This document shows, piece after piece, positions 33,101 through 40,848 of a stretch of DNA of 49,683 nucleotides. A model generated the notes under the pieces. The model made no database searches. It was not told where the DNA came from and saw nothing but the letters and a program-made list of their open reading frames with translations. Made by a program: the position numbers and the translations under genes. Positions within the stretch are counted from its first letter, which is position 1, and each line of letters opens with the position of its first letter. Origin of the DNA: CAZXWK01 sp964644675 (GTDB lineage Bacteria; Actinomycetota; Coriobacteriia; Anaerosomatales; JAAXUF01); NCBI GenBank assembly GCA_964644675.1, contig CAZXWK010000013.1:1-49683 (forward strand). The letters run 5' to 3'.

Positions 33101-33857
33101 AGCCGTACACCCCTCGGTCCTGGTCGCGGACGATCCGGCCGCCATCCAGGGCGATGACGCGGCGGCGCATGTTGTCGACCATGTCGCGGTCGTGCGTCGC
33201 GACGAGCACGGTCGTGCCCGTCTTGTTGATGCGCTCGAGCAGCTTCATGATGCCGAGCGACGTCTGCGGATCGAGGTTACCTGTGGGCTCGTCGCACAAC
33301 AGCAGCGGCGGGCGGTTGACGAACGCGCGCGCGATGCTCACGCGCTGCTGCTCGCCACCGGACAGCTCGTCCGGGTAGTTGTCGATCTTCTCTTCGAGAC
33401 CGACGAGCCGCAGGACCTCGGGCACCTGCGTGCGGATGACGTGCTTGGACTTGCCGATGACCTCGAGGGCGAACGCGACGTTCTCGAACGAGGTCTTGTT
33501 GGGAAGCAGCTTGAAGTCCTGGAAGACGCAGCCGATGTTGCGCCGCAGGTACGGGACCTTCCAGTTCTTCATCTTGCCCAGGTCTTGGCCGGCCACGATG
33601 ATCTGGCCGCGCGAGGGCTGGAGCTCACGAAGGAGCAGGCGGATGAAGGTGGACTTGCCCGAGCCCGAGTGGCCGACGATGAAGACGAACTCCCCGGACC
33701 CGATCTCGACGTTCACGTCGGTCAGGGCTGGCTTCTCGGCGATGTAGTTCTTGGAGACGCCCCGCATCGAGATCATCACGGGGCCGGTGCGTGGCAGGAC
33801 CGGCGCGTCCGGCGCAAGCGAAGGCGCCTGCGAGGACGCTTCTGGCATGTCAGTCAC
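33090..33857 (-). CDS. ftsE: Cell division ATP-binding protein FtsE
   Basis: A 255-residue ABC ATPase. Walker A is VGHSGSGKST, signature LSGGEQQRVSIARA, Walker B LLLCDEPTGNLD, with H in ATHDRDMV. An N-terminal extension of about 28 residues precedes the ABC domain. GTG start at 33855-33857 with GGAG eight bases upstream; an ATG three codons later is possible. It is first in ftsE-ftsX-ctpA. The operon lies 135 nt after the transketolase gene of the cbb operon, without an obvious terminator hairpin between them. Confidence 0.96.
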   Translation of the reverse strand: MTDMPEASSQAPSLAPDAPVLPRTGPVMISMRGVSKNYIAEKPALTDVNVEIGSGEFVFIVGHSGSGKSTFIRLLLRELQPSRGQIIVAGQDLGKMKNWKVPYLRRNIGCVFQDFKLLPNKTSFENVAFALEVIGKSKHVIRTQVPEVLRLVGLEEKIDNYPDELSGGEQQRVSIARAFVNRPPLLLCDEPTGNLDPQTSLGIMKLLERINKTGTTVLVATHDRDMVDNMRRRVIALDGGRIVRDQDRGVYGYVD

Positions 33858-33992
33858 AGGGATAGCTCCATTTCTGTGCGGCGATTCCCTCCGCAGATTC
33901 TAGCAAAGAGCGCGCGGGGCCACCCCGCAGGGCTGTGGAAGTCGTATGGAGATGTGAGCGCGGCGCGCTCAGGGCACGGCGCCCCCTGCCCG

Positions 33993-34925
33993 CTACCTGC
34001 CGAGAAGCCCGCGCGCGGCCTCGGCGATGTCGGCGGCGGTCAGGTGGTAGTGCGCCATGAGCTCGGCCGGCTCGCCGCTCGTGCCGAACACGTCGCGGAC
34101 GCCGACGCGCTTCAGCGGCGTGGGCGCCTCCTCGCCGAGCACCTCGGCGACCGCGGAACCGAGACCGCCGATGATGGAGTGCTCCTCGCAGGTCACCACC
34201 GCGCCGGTCTTGCACGCCGAGGCGACGATCGTCTCGGCGTCGATGGGCTTGATGGAGGCGACGTCGACGACCTCGGCCGAGACGCCCTGCTCGGCAAGGA
34301 TGTCGGCGGCCGCGAGCGCCTCGCCGACCATGAAGCCGCACGCGGCGAGCGTGACGTCGGCCCCCTCGCGCAGGACGTTCGCGCGCCCCACGACGAACTC
34401 GAAGTCGGCGGGGTAGGTCTCGGGGCCGCCCGTGCGGCCGAGGCGCACGTAGAACGGGCCCGGCGTCTGGGCCGCAGTGCGGATGGCGGCCTTGGCCGAG
34501 TGGTAGTCGGCGGGCACGAGCACGCGCATACCGGGAAGCACGCGCATGAGCGCGAGGTCCTCGATCATCTGGTGGCTGCCGCCGTCGGGCCCGACGGTGA
34601 TGCCGGCGTGCGTGGGCGTGAGCTTCACGTCGAGGCTGGAGTAGCACACCGTGTTGCGGATCTGGTCGTACGCGCGCCCCGTCGCAAAGACCGCGAACGA
34701 GCCCGTGAACGCGACCTTGCCCGCCACGGCGAGGCCGGCGGCGACGTCGATCATGTTCGCCTCCGCGATACCGACGTTGAAGAGTCGCTCGGGATACGCG
34801 TCGCCCAGCTTGGAGGTGGTGGTGGACTTCGAGAGGTCCGCTTCGACGGCGACGACGTCGACGCCCTCGTTCGCGAGCTCGACGAGCGTCTCGCCCAGCG
34901 CCTCGCGGGTGGCCTTGTTACCCAT
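33993..34925 (-). CDS. Transketolase, C-terminal subunit
   Basis: A 310-residue split-transketolase subunit (pyrimidine-binding plus C-terminal domains). The marker motifs are ERLFNVGIAEANMIDVAAGL, KVAFTGSFAVFATGRAYDQIR, GITVGPDGGSHQMIEDLALMR and SIIGGLGSAVAEVL. With the N-terminal subunit it transfers C2 units between sugar phosphates to regenerate ribulose-5-phosphate. It is last in the cbb operon and separated from its partner subunit by a small membrane-protein gene. The GTG/ATG-start pattern is normal (ATG at 34923-34925). Confidence 0.95.
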   Translation of the reverse strand: MGNKATREALGETLVELANEGVDVVAVEADLSKSTTTSKLGDAYPERLFNVGIAEANMIDVAAGLAVAGKVAFTGSFAVFATGRAYDQIRNTVCYSSLDVKLTPTHAGITVGPDGGSHQMIEDLALMRVLPGMRVLVPADYHSAKAAIRTAAQTPGPFYVRLGRTGGPETYPADFEFVVGRANVLREGADVTLAACGFMVGEALAAADILAEQGVSAEVVDVASIKPIDAETIVASACKTGAVVTCEEHSIIGGLGSAVAEVLGEEAPTPLKRVGVRDVFGTSGEPAELMAHYHLTAADIAEAARGLLGR

Positions 34926-34946
34926 GCGTATCCCCGGCCCTTCCTG

Positions 34947-35312
34947 TCAGCCGAACAGCTTGTCGAGAACCATCAGCGTCGCGGCGAAGATGAGAATCGC
35001 CGAGATCACGAGCAGTGCGATTCCGCCGAAGAACATGCGCTTGGCAGCCTTGGGATTCACGTCGAACTGCGTCACCGTGCCATCGGCGTCCACCGCGCGG
35101 TAGCTCATGGTGACGTTCGTCTTCACGTCGACCTTGGGCGGCGCGACGCGGACCTCAGGCGCGACTTGCCCGGACGATGCGGCCGGCTGCACAGGACCCG
35201 GCGTGACCTTCGCGGACGGGAGGTCCACCGTGGTGCTCGGCAGGTCGAGACCGTCCGAGACGCGCTTCTCGGCGCCCGCGGCGGACGATTGCGTGTCGCG
35301 CTCGTCGCTCAC
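34947..35312 (-). CDS. Small tail-anchored protein inserted between transketolase subunits
   Basis: A 121-residue protein of unknown function. A disordered Ser/Pro/Val-rich N-terminus (about 1-60), a short beta-rich segment (VKTNVTMSYRAVDADGTVTQ), then a single C-terminal TM helix (about 91-118). The GTG start (35310-35312) overlaps the TGA of the N-terminal transketolase subunit as GTGA, so synthesis is coupled. The next gene, the other transketolase subunit, starts 21 nt downstream. A membrane tether or regulator of the cbb enzymes is possible but unsupported by any motif. Confidence 0.7.
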   Translation of the reverse strand: MSDERDTQSSAAGAEKRVSDGLDLPSTTVDLPSAKVTPGPVQPAASSGQVAPEVRVAPPKVDVKTNVTMSYRAVDADGTVTQFDVNPKAAKRMFFGGIALLVISAILIFAATLMVLDKLFG

Positions 35313-36142
35313 GCGAGCTCCGCGCGGGCCGCGGCGGTCTGCTCGGCGGAGGGCGCCTTGCCGTGCCAGCCGGCGTCGCCCTCCATGAACGAGACGCCCT
35401 TGCCCTTGATGGTGTGCGCGACGATCGCGGCAGGGCCGCCGGAATGCGCTTTGGCCGCGAGCAGCGCCGCGCGAACCTGCTCGACGTCGTGCCCGTCGAT
35501 CTCGGTGACGTGCCAGTCGAACGCGGCGAACTTGGTGGCGACGGTGCCGAGGCACATGACCTCGGTGCACGCTCCGTCGATCTGCAGCCCGTTGTGGTCG
35601 ATGATCGCGACCAGGTTATCGAGGCCCTCGTGTGCGGCGAACATCGCCGCCTCCCAGACCTGACCCTCCTGGATCTCGCCGTCGCCCAGCAGGCAGAAGA
35701 CCGTGCGGTCGTCGCGTGCCGGCTCAGGGTGCTCCCCGCCGCGAAGACCGGCCGCAAGGCCCGCCGAGATCGAGAGCCCCTGGCCGAGCGAGCCGGTCGA
35801 GACCTCGACGCCCGGCGTCTTCTTGCTGTCGGGGTGCCCCTGAAGGATCGAGCCCAGCTTGCGCAGCGTCGCGAGATGATCGCGCCCGAAGTAGCCGGCC
35901 TCAGCGAGCGCCGAGTAGAGCACCGGCGCCGCATGGCCCTTCGAGAGGATGAAGCGGTCGCGCTCGGGCCAGTCCGGACGCTGCGGATCGTGCCGCAGGA
36001 CGTCCCCGAAGTACAGCGTCGCAACGATGTCCGCCGCCGAGAGGGAACCGCCGGGATGGCCGCTGCCGGCCTCGGCGATCATCTCGACGATGTCGAGCCG
36101 CATCCGCTTGGCCTTGGCCTCGACGGCCGTCCGATCCCACAT
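35309..36142 (-). CDS. Transketolase, N-terminal (TPP-binding) subunit
   Basis: A 277-residue subunit carrying the thiamine diphosphate-binding fold. Motifs: SGHPGGSLSAADIVATLYFG, DRFILSKGHAAPVLY, STGSLGQGLSISAGLA and the TPP/Mg motif GDGEIQEGQVWEAAMFAAHE. The start is the ATG at 36140-36142 with TTGGAG eight bases upstream; an upstream in-frame extension is weaker. It is 124 nt after the aldolase gene in the cbb operon. It works with the C-terminal subunit in the sugar rearrangement phase of the Calvin cycle. Confidence 0.95.
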   Translation of the reverse strand: MWDRTAVEAKAKRMRLDIVEMIAEAGSGHPGGSLSAADIVATLYFGDVLRHDPQRPDWPERDRFILSKGHAAPVLYSALAEAGYFGRDHLATLRKLGSILQGHPDSKKTPGVEVSTGSLGQGLSISAGLAAGLRGGEHPEPARDDRTVFCLLGDGEIQEGQVWEAAMFAAHEGLDNLVAIIDHNGLQIDGACTEVMCLGTVATKFAAFDWHVTEIDGHDVEQVRAALLAAKAHSGGPAAIVAHTIKGKGVSFMEGDAGWHGKAPSAEQTAAARAELA

Positions 36143-36266
36143 GGCAGCGCTCCAATCGACTGTCGCGTCTTCCGCCCGGCGCCCGCACATTCGAGCGGAC
36201 GGCGGAGCCAGAATACCATTGTCGTTCCCGCACTCCCGGCGGCGCTCCGCTGCCGCCCGCCTCGTT

Positions 36267-37310
36267 CTAGCGACGGGCGTAGCGCTCGGCCATCTCCTCG
36301 AGCGACACCGGCTTGATCTTGCTCGCCCACCCCGCCGAGCCGAACGCCTCGTAGCGCTCGCGGCACAGGTCCTTGGTGGCGGCTCGGGCCGCCTTGAGGA
36401 AGTACCTGGGGTCGAACGCGCTGGGGTCCTCGGCCATCGAGCGGCGCATCGCGCCGGTCATCGCGAGGCGGATGTCGGTGTCGATGTTGACCTTGCGCAC
36501 GCCGTTGCGGATGCCTTCCTTGATCTCCTCGAACGGCACGCCGTACGTCTCCTTCATCTGCCCGCCGAACTCGCGGATGACCTCGAGCCACTCCTGCGGA
36601 ACGCTCGAGGAGCCGTGCATGACGAGGTGTGTGTCCGGCAGGCGCCGGTGGATCTCGACGATGCGGTCGATGGCGAGCACGTCGCCGGTGGGACGCTTGG
36701 TGAACTTGTATGCGCCGTGGCTCGTGCCGATCGCGATCGCAAGCGCGTCGCAGCCGGTCTGCTCGACGAAGTCGACGGCCTGATCGGGATCGGTGAGGAG
36801 CTGCTCGCGGGTGAGCTTGCCTTCGGCGCCCGAGCCATCCTCGTCGGCGGCCTCCCCCGTCTCGAGCGAGCCGAGAACCCCGAGCTCGCCCTCGACCGTG
36901 ACGCCTACCGCGTGCGCAATGTCGACGACGCGCCTGGTGACCTCGACGTTGTACTCGTAGCCGGCCGGCGTCTTGGCGTCCTCGAGCAGCGAGCCGTCCA
37001 TCATCACGCTCGTGAAGCCGGAGCGGATCGAGCGAACACACACGGCGGGGCTCGAGCCGTGATCCTGGTGCATGGCGATCGGGATGTCGGGCCACGTCTC
37101 GACGGCGGCGTCCACCAGGTGGCGCAGGAACGCCTCGCCGGCGTACTTGCGCGCGCCCGCCGAGCCCTGAAGGATCACGGGGCTGTCAACCTCGGCCGCG
37201 GCCTCCATGATGCCCTGGATCTGCTCCATGTTGTTCACGTTGAACGCCGGCAGGCCGTAGCCGTTCTCGGCGGCGTGGTCGAGGAGCTGTCGCATCGAGA
37301 TCAGTGCCAT
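36267..37310 (-). CDS. Fructose-bisphosphate aldolase class II (Calvin-cycle type)
   Basis: A 347-residue zinc aldolase. Metal and catalytic region AMHQDHGSS (D83 catalytic, H84 zinc ligand), later glycine-rich AIAIGTSHGAYKF and LVMHGSSSVPQEW with further zinc histidines, and GVRKVNIDTDIRLAMTGA for phosphate binding. It condenses triose phosphates to fructose-1,6-bisphosphate and sedoheptulose-1,7-bisphosphate, the latter serving the Calvin cycle. The insert with EAADEDGSGAEGKLTREQLL is typical of the CbbA subgroup. It lies 55 nt after phosphoribulokinase. Confidence 0.95.
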   Translation of the reverse strand: MALISMRQLLDHAAENGYGLPAFNVNNMEQIQGIMEAAAEVDSPVILQGSAGARKYAGEAFLRHLVDAAVETWPDIPIAMHQDHGSSPAVCVRSIRSGFTSVMMDGSLLEDAKTPAGYEYNVEVTRRVVDIAHAVGVTVEGELGVLGSLETGEAADEDGSGAEGKLTREQLLTDPDQAVDFVEQTGCDALAIAIGTSHGAYKFTKRPTGDVLAIDRIVEIHRRLPDTHLVMHGSSSVPQEWLEVIREFGGQMKETYGVPFEEIKEGIRNGVRKVNIDTDIRLAMTGAMRRSMAEDPSAFDPRYFLKAARAATKDLCRERYEAFGSAGWASKIKPVSLEEMAERYARR

Positions 37311-37365
37311 ATCGCGTCCCTTTCGCTCGTATGTGCCTGCTGCCCGCTCGTCGCCGGCGCGTCGA

Positions 37366-38247
37366 CTACCTACCGAGCGCCTTTTTGCGTCGCTCGGCCA
37401 TGCGCCAGATGAACGGGGTGAAGATCAGCTGCATCGCGAGGTCCATCTTGCCGCCGGGGCACACGAGCGTGTTGGCCCGCGACATGAACGAGTCGTGCAG
37501 CATACTCAGAAGATACGGGAAGTCGATGCCTTTGGGGTCACGGAATCGGATGACCAGCATGCTTTCGTCCGGCGAGGGGATGTCGCGCGAGATGAAGGGG
37601 TTGCTCGTGTCGACGATGGGCACGCGCTGGAAGTTGACGTGGGTCAGCGAGAACTGCGGGCAGATGTAGTGCATGTAGTCGTGCATGCGGCGCAGGATGA
37701 CGTCGGTCACCGCCTCGACCGAGTAGCCGCGGTAGCGGCAGTCGCGGTTGATCTTCTGGATCCACTCGAGGTTGACGACCGGCACCACGCCGATGAGCAG
37801 GTCCGGATAGCGCGCCATGTCGATCTCAGGCGTCACCACCGCGCCGTGCAGCCCCTCGTAGAACAGCAGGTCCGTGTCGGCGGGCAGGTCGGCCCAGGGC
37901 GTGAAGGTACCCGGCTCCTGACCGAACGGCTCGGCCTCCTCGGCGTTGTGCAGGTAGTAGCGGCGTTTGCCCGTGCCAGTCTCGGAGTAGGTGCGGAACA
38001 GCGTCTCGATCTCGGCGAAGAGGTTGGCCTCCGGGCCGAAGTGACTCAGGTGCCCGCCCGGAAGCTTCTGGTCCTCCTCCATAAGCGCCTTCATCTCGTA
38101 GCGGTCGTAGCGGTGGAAGCTGTCGCCTTCGACGACGGCGGCGTTGAGTTCTTCTCGGCGGAAGATCGCCTCGAAGGTGCTCTTCACGGTGGTGGTGCCG
38201 GCGCCCGACGAACCGGTGATCGCGATGATCGGATGCTTCTCGGACAT
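37366..38247 (-). CDS. cbbP: Phosphoribulokinase (CbbP, bacterial class I)
   Basis: A 293-residue kinase that makes ribulose-1,5-bisphosphate from ribulose-5-phosphate and ATP, a hallmark enzyme of the Calvin cycle. The P-loop is ITGSSGAGTTTVKSTF. Further family signatures are VVEGDSFHRYDRYEMK, HFGPEANLF, LLFYEGLHGAVVTPEIDMAR and YPDLLIGVVPVVNLEWIQK. The length and pattern match the octameric proteobacterial PRK type, not the cyanobacterial/plant type. It is 43 nt downstream of fbp. Confidence 0.97.
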   Translation of the reverse strand: MSEKHPIIAITGSSGAGTTTVKSTFEAIFRREELNAAVVEGDSFHRYDRYEMKALMEEDQKLPGGHLSHFGPEANLFAEIETLFRTYSETGTGKRRYYLHNAEEAEPFGQEPGTFTPWADLPADTDLLFYEGLHGAVVTPEIDMARYPDLLIGVVPVVNLEWIQKINRDCRYRGYSVEAVTDVILRRMHDYMHYICPQFSLTHVNFQRVPIVDTSNPFISRDIPSPDESMLVIRFRDPKGIDFPYLLSMLHDSFMSRANTLVCPGGKMDLAMQLIFTPFIWRMAERRKKALGR

Positions 38248-38290
38248 GGCGCCTCTCCTCTCGGTGTCAGTGGCCCGACGGCCGCGCGGG

Positions 38291-39376
38291 CTAGCCGGGC
38301 TGGCGGAACAGGCCTCGCGTATTGAACAGCGGCGTCTCGGTGTCGCTCGCCGAGACGGACGTCGTGCGGTGGTACTCCTCGATGCGCTCGACTTCCTCGG
38401 CGGAGCCGAAGACGAAGCCGATGCGCTGGTGCAGCTCGGACGGTTTCACCTCGAGCACCGGCATCTCGCCCGTGCTCGCGCGGCCGCCCGCCTGCTCGAC
38501 GATCATGCCGATCGGGTTGCATTCGTAGAGGAGACGCAGGCGGCCCGGCTTGGAGGCGTCCTTCGAGTCGCGCGGGTACAGGAACACGCCGCCGCGCATG
38601 AGAACGCGGTGCGCCTCAGCGACGAGTGACGCGACCCAGCGCATGTTGAAGTCCTTGCCGCGCGGGCCCTCCTTGCCTGAGAGGCACTCCTCGACGTAGC
38701 GCTTGACCGGCGCCTCCCAGAAGCGGCTGTTCGACGAGTTGATCGCGAACTCGCACGCCGAGCCGGGCACGCGGATGTCGGGGTGCGTCATGAGGAACTC
38801 GCCGAGCTCCGGCTCGAGCGTGAAGCCCACGACGCCGTTGCCCACGGTGAGCACGAGCATCGTCGCGGGGCCGTAGATCGCGTAGCCGGCCGCGACCTGC
38901 TCGGTGCCGGGCTGCAGGAAGTCCTCGACGCTCGGGTCCTCGCCAGGGCTCGGCGCGCGCAACACCGAGAAGATCGAGCCCACCGAGACGTTCACCTCGA
39001 TGTTGCTCGACCCGTCGAGCGGGTCGAAGACGAGCAGGTAGCGGCCGCGCGGGAACTGCGGCGGAATCGGCAGCGGCTCCGCCATCTCCTCGGAGGCGAC
39101 GCCGGAGAGCACGCCCTCCCACTCCGTGGCTCGCACGAAGATGTCGTTGGCGATGACGTCGAGCGCCTTCTGATCGTCGCCGTGCGAGTTGGTCGAGTCG
39201 AGGCTCGCTCCCACGCCGGTGAGCGCGCCGTGCGCGACCTTCTTCGAGATCGCCTTGCACGCCTGCGCGACCGCGAGGATGAGGTCGTTGAACTCGCCGG
39301 TCGCCTCGGGGTGACGACGACGCTGCTCGATGAGGTACTGGGTGAGCGTGGCGCGGTTCTTCATGAGCGGCGTCAT
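38291..39376 (-). CDS. fbp: Fructose-1,6-bisphosphatase class I
   Basis: A 361-residue class I sugar bisphosphatase (F1,6BP, and in Calvin-cycle organisms often S1,7BP). The metal-site motif is FDPLDGSSNIEVNVSVGSIF, and the substrate region has MRWVASLVAEAHRVLMRGG and FLYPRDSK. The ATG (39374-39376) overlaps the TGA of cbbX as ATGA, so the two are coupled. No plant-type redox cysteine insertion is evident. Confidence 0.95.
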   Translation of the reverse strand: MTPLMKNRATLTQYLIEQRRRHPEATGEFNDLILAVAQACKAISKKVAHGALTGVGASLDSTNSHGDDQKALDVIANDIFVRATEWEGVLSGVASEEMAEPLPIPPQFPRGRYLLVFDPLDGSSNIEVNVSVGSIFSVLRAPSPGEDPSVEDFLQPGTEQVAAGYAIYGPATMLVLTVGNGVVGFTLEPELGEFLMTHPDIRVPGSACEFAINSSNSRFWEAPVKRYVEECLSGKEGPRGKDFNMRWVASLVAEAHRVLMRGGVFLYPRDSKDASKPGRLRLLYECNPIGMIVEQAGGRASTGEMPVLEVKPSELHQRIGFVFGSAEEVERIEEYHRTTSVSASDTETPLFNTRGLFRQPG

Positions 39377-40386
39377 GACGGGCCCCCCTCGCTCGCGGGC
39401 GGATCGGTGGGCGCGGTCGCGCCGCCTGCGTCGGGCTCGGCGTCGTCGGGCTCGAAGAGCCGGCTCGCGCGGACCTCGGGCTCGGTGATCGTGAGCAGGT
39501 CGTCGGCGGTGAGCTCGCGATCGCGCTCCTCGAAGAGCCGCAGCGCCTGGCGCAGGCGGATGCGGTCGAGCGCGTTGCGGACGCTGCGCGCGTTGGCGAA
39601 GTGCGGGCGCGTGCGTCGCACCTCGAGGTACTCGCGGAACGCCGCGGCGGCGCCTGCGTCGAAGCGGTAGTTCCACTCGGCGAGCATCTTCTCGGCGATC
39701 TCGAAGAGCTGGGCCTCGCTGAAGTCGGGGAACTCGACGTGGTGCGCGATGCGGCTTGCCATGCCCGGGTTCGACGCGAAGAACTGCTCCATGCGGTCCC
39801 TGTAGCCGGCGAGGATGACGACGAGATCGTCGCGCTGGTTCTCCATGACCTGCAGCAGGATCTCGATCGCCTCCTGGCCGTAGTCCTTCTCGTTCTCGGG
39901 ACGGTGCAGGTAGTAGGCCTCGTCGATGAAGAGCACGCCGCCCATCGCGCGCTTGAGCACGTCCTTGGTCTTGGGCGCGGTGTGCCCGATGTACTGCCCG
40001 ACCAGGTCGTCGCGCGTCACCGCGACCACGTGGCCTTTGCGCACGTAGCCGAGGCGGTGCAGGATCTCGGCCATCCGCATGGCGACGGTGGTCTTGCCGG
40101 TGCCCGGATTGCCCGTGAAGCTCATGTGCAGCGAGGGCGTCCCCGCCGAGAGGCCCATGCGCTCGCGCACGCGCTCGACCAGCAGGAGCGCCGCGATCTC
40201 GCGGACGCGGCGCTTGACCGGCTCGAGGCCGACCAGCTCGCGGTCGAGCGAGTCGAGCACCTCGCCGATGCCGGCCTCCTCGTACTCACGAGCGAGGTCG
40301 ATCGTCACCGGCGCGCCGTCGGACGCATCCGACGCCGGGGTCGCGCTGTCAGCCCGCTCGGGGCGGGTATGGGTGGGCTCGTCCAT
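39373..40386 (-). CDS. cbbX: Red-type RuBisCO activase CbbX (AAA+)
   Basis: A 337-residue AAA+ ATPase that releases inhibitory sugar phosphates from red-type form I RuBisCO. Walker A GNPGTGKTT (92-100), the pore-loop region QYIGHTAPKTKDVL (131-144), Walker B GGVLFIDEAYYL (149-160), sensor region VILAGYRDRMEQFF and NPGMASRIAHHVEFPDFSE. Both termini carry low-complexity extensions beyond the usual length. It is 18 nt after cbbS and coupled to fbp. Its presence, with the RuBisCO C-terminal tail, confirms the red-type lineage. Confidence 0.97.
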   Translation of the reverse strand: MDEPTHTRPERADSATPASDASDGAPVTIDLAREYEEAGIGEVLDSLDRELVGLEPVKRRVREIAALLLVERVRERMGLSAGTPSLHMSFTGNPGTGKTTVAMRMAEILHRLGYVRKGHVVAVTRDDLVGQYIGHTAPKTKDVLKRAMGGVLFIDEAYYLHRPENEKDYGQEAIEILLQVMENQRDDLVVILAGYRDRMEQFFASNPGMASRIAHHVEFPDFSEAQLFEIAEKMLAEWNYRFDAGAAAAFREYLEVRRTRPHFANARSVRNALDRIRLRQALRLFEERDRELTADDLLTITEPEVRASRLFEPDDAEPDAGGATAPTDPPASEGGPS

Positions 40387-40404
40387 GTCCGAGGCCTCCG
40401 CCCA

Positions 40405-40836
40405 CTACGCTTCTCCGCGGTAGCGCTCGCCCTCGGGCGCGCGGTCCACGGCGTAGCTGACGAGGCTGTAGCGCTGCGTGCGGCCCGATCCCTCTTCGCG
40501 CTGGAGACGGAAGCCGGGTTCGGTCGCGGGGCGGTTCACGATGAAGCTGAGCGCGACGCTTTCGACGCCGAAGGTGGAGTCGAACGCGTTGACGCGGATG
40601 TACTCGTGACCGTGCTCGGCACGGCACTCGGCCAGCTCGCCCATGATGCCCGCCGCGTCGTGCAGGTCGAACATCGGGTGACCCCACATGTCCCAGTAGG
40701 TGTTGCGCGGGTGCGGGTCGTCAGTGTGCTCGATCGAGACCGCCCACTTGTGGTCGAGGCAGTACTCGAGCTGCGCGCGGATCTCGTCATCGGTGAGGTC
40801 GGGCAGGAACGAGAATGCTCCCTGTGTGATGCGCAT
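40405..40836 (-). CDS. cbbS: RuBisCO small subunit, red-type form I
   Basis: A 143-residue small subunit. Start MRITQGAFSFLPDLTDDEIR is family-typical; ARSSLEYC-equivalent QLEYCLDHKWAVSIEHTDD and WDMWGHPMF follow. The C-terminal extension of about 35 residues (ending YAVDRAPEGERYRGEA) is the red-type feature that forms a beta-barrel lining the central channel of the L8S8 complex. The ATG lies 12 nt after cbbL with AGGAGG overlapping the cbbL stop. It rules out form II or III RuBisCO. Confidence 0.97.
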   Translation of the reverse strand: MRITQGAFSFLPDLTDDEIRAQLEYCLDHKWAVSIEHTDDPHPRNTYWDMWGHPMFDLHDAAGIMGELAECRAEHGHEYIRVNAFDSTFGVESVALSFIVNRPATEPGFRLQREEGSGRTQRYSLVSYAVDRAPEGERYRGEA

Positions 40837-40848
40837 CGTCGGCCTCCT

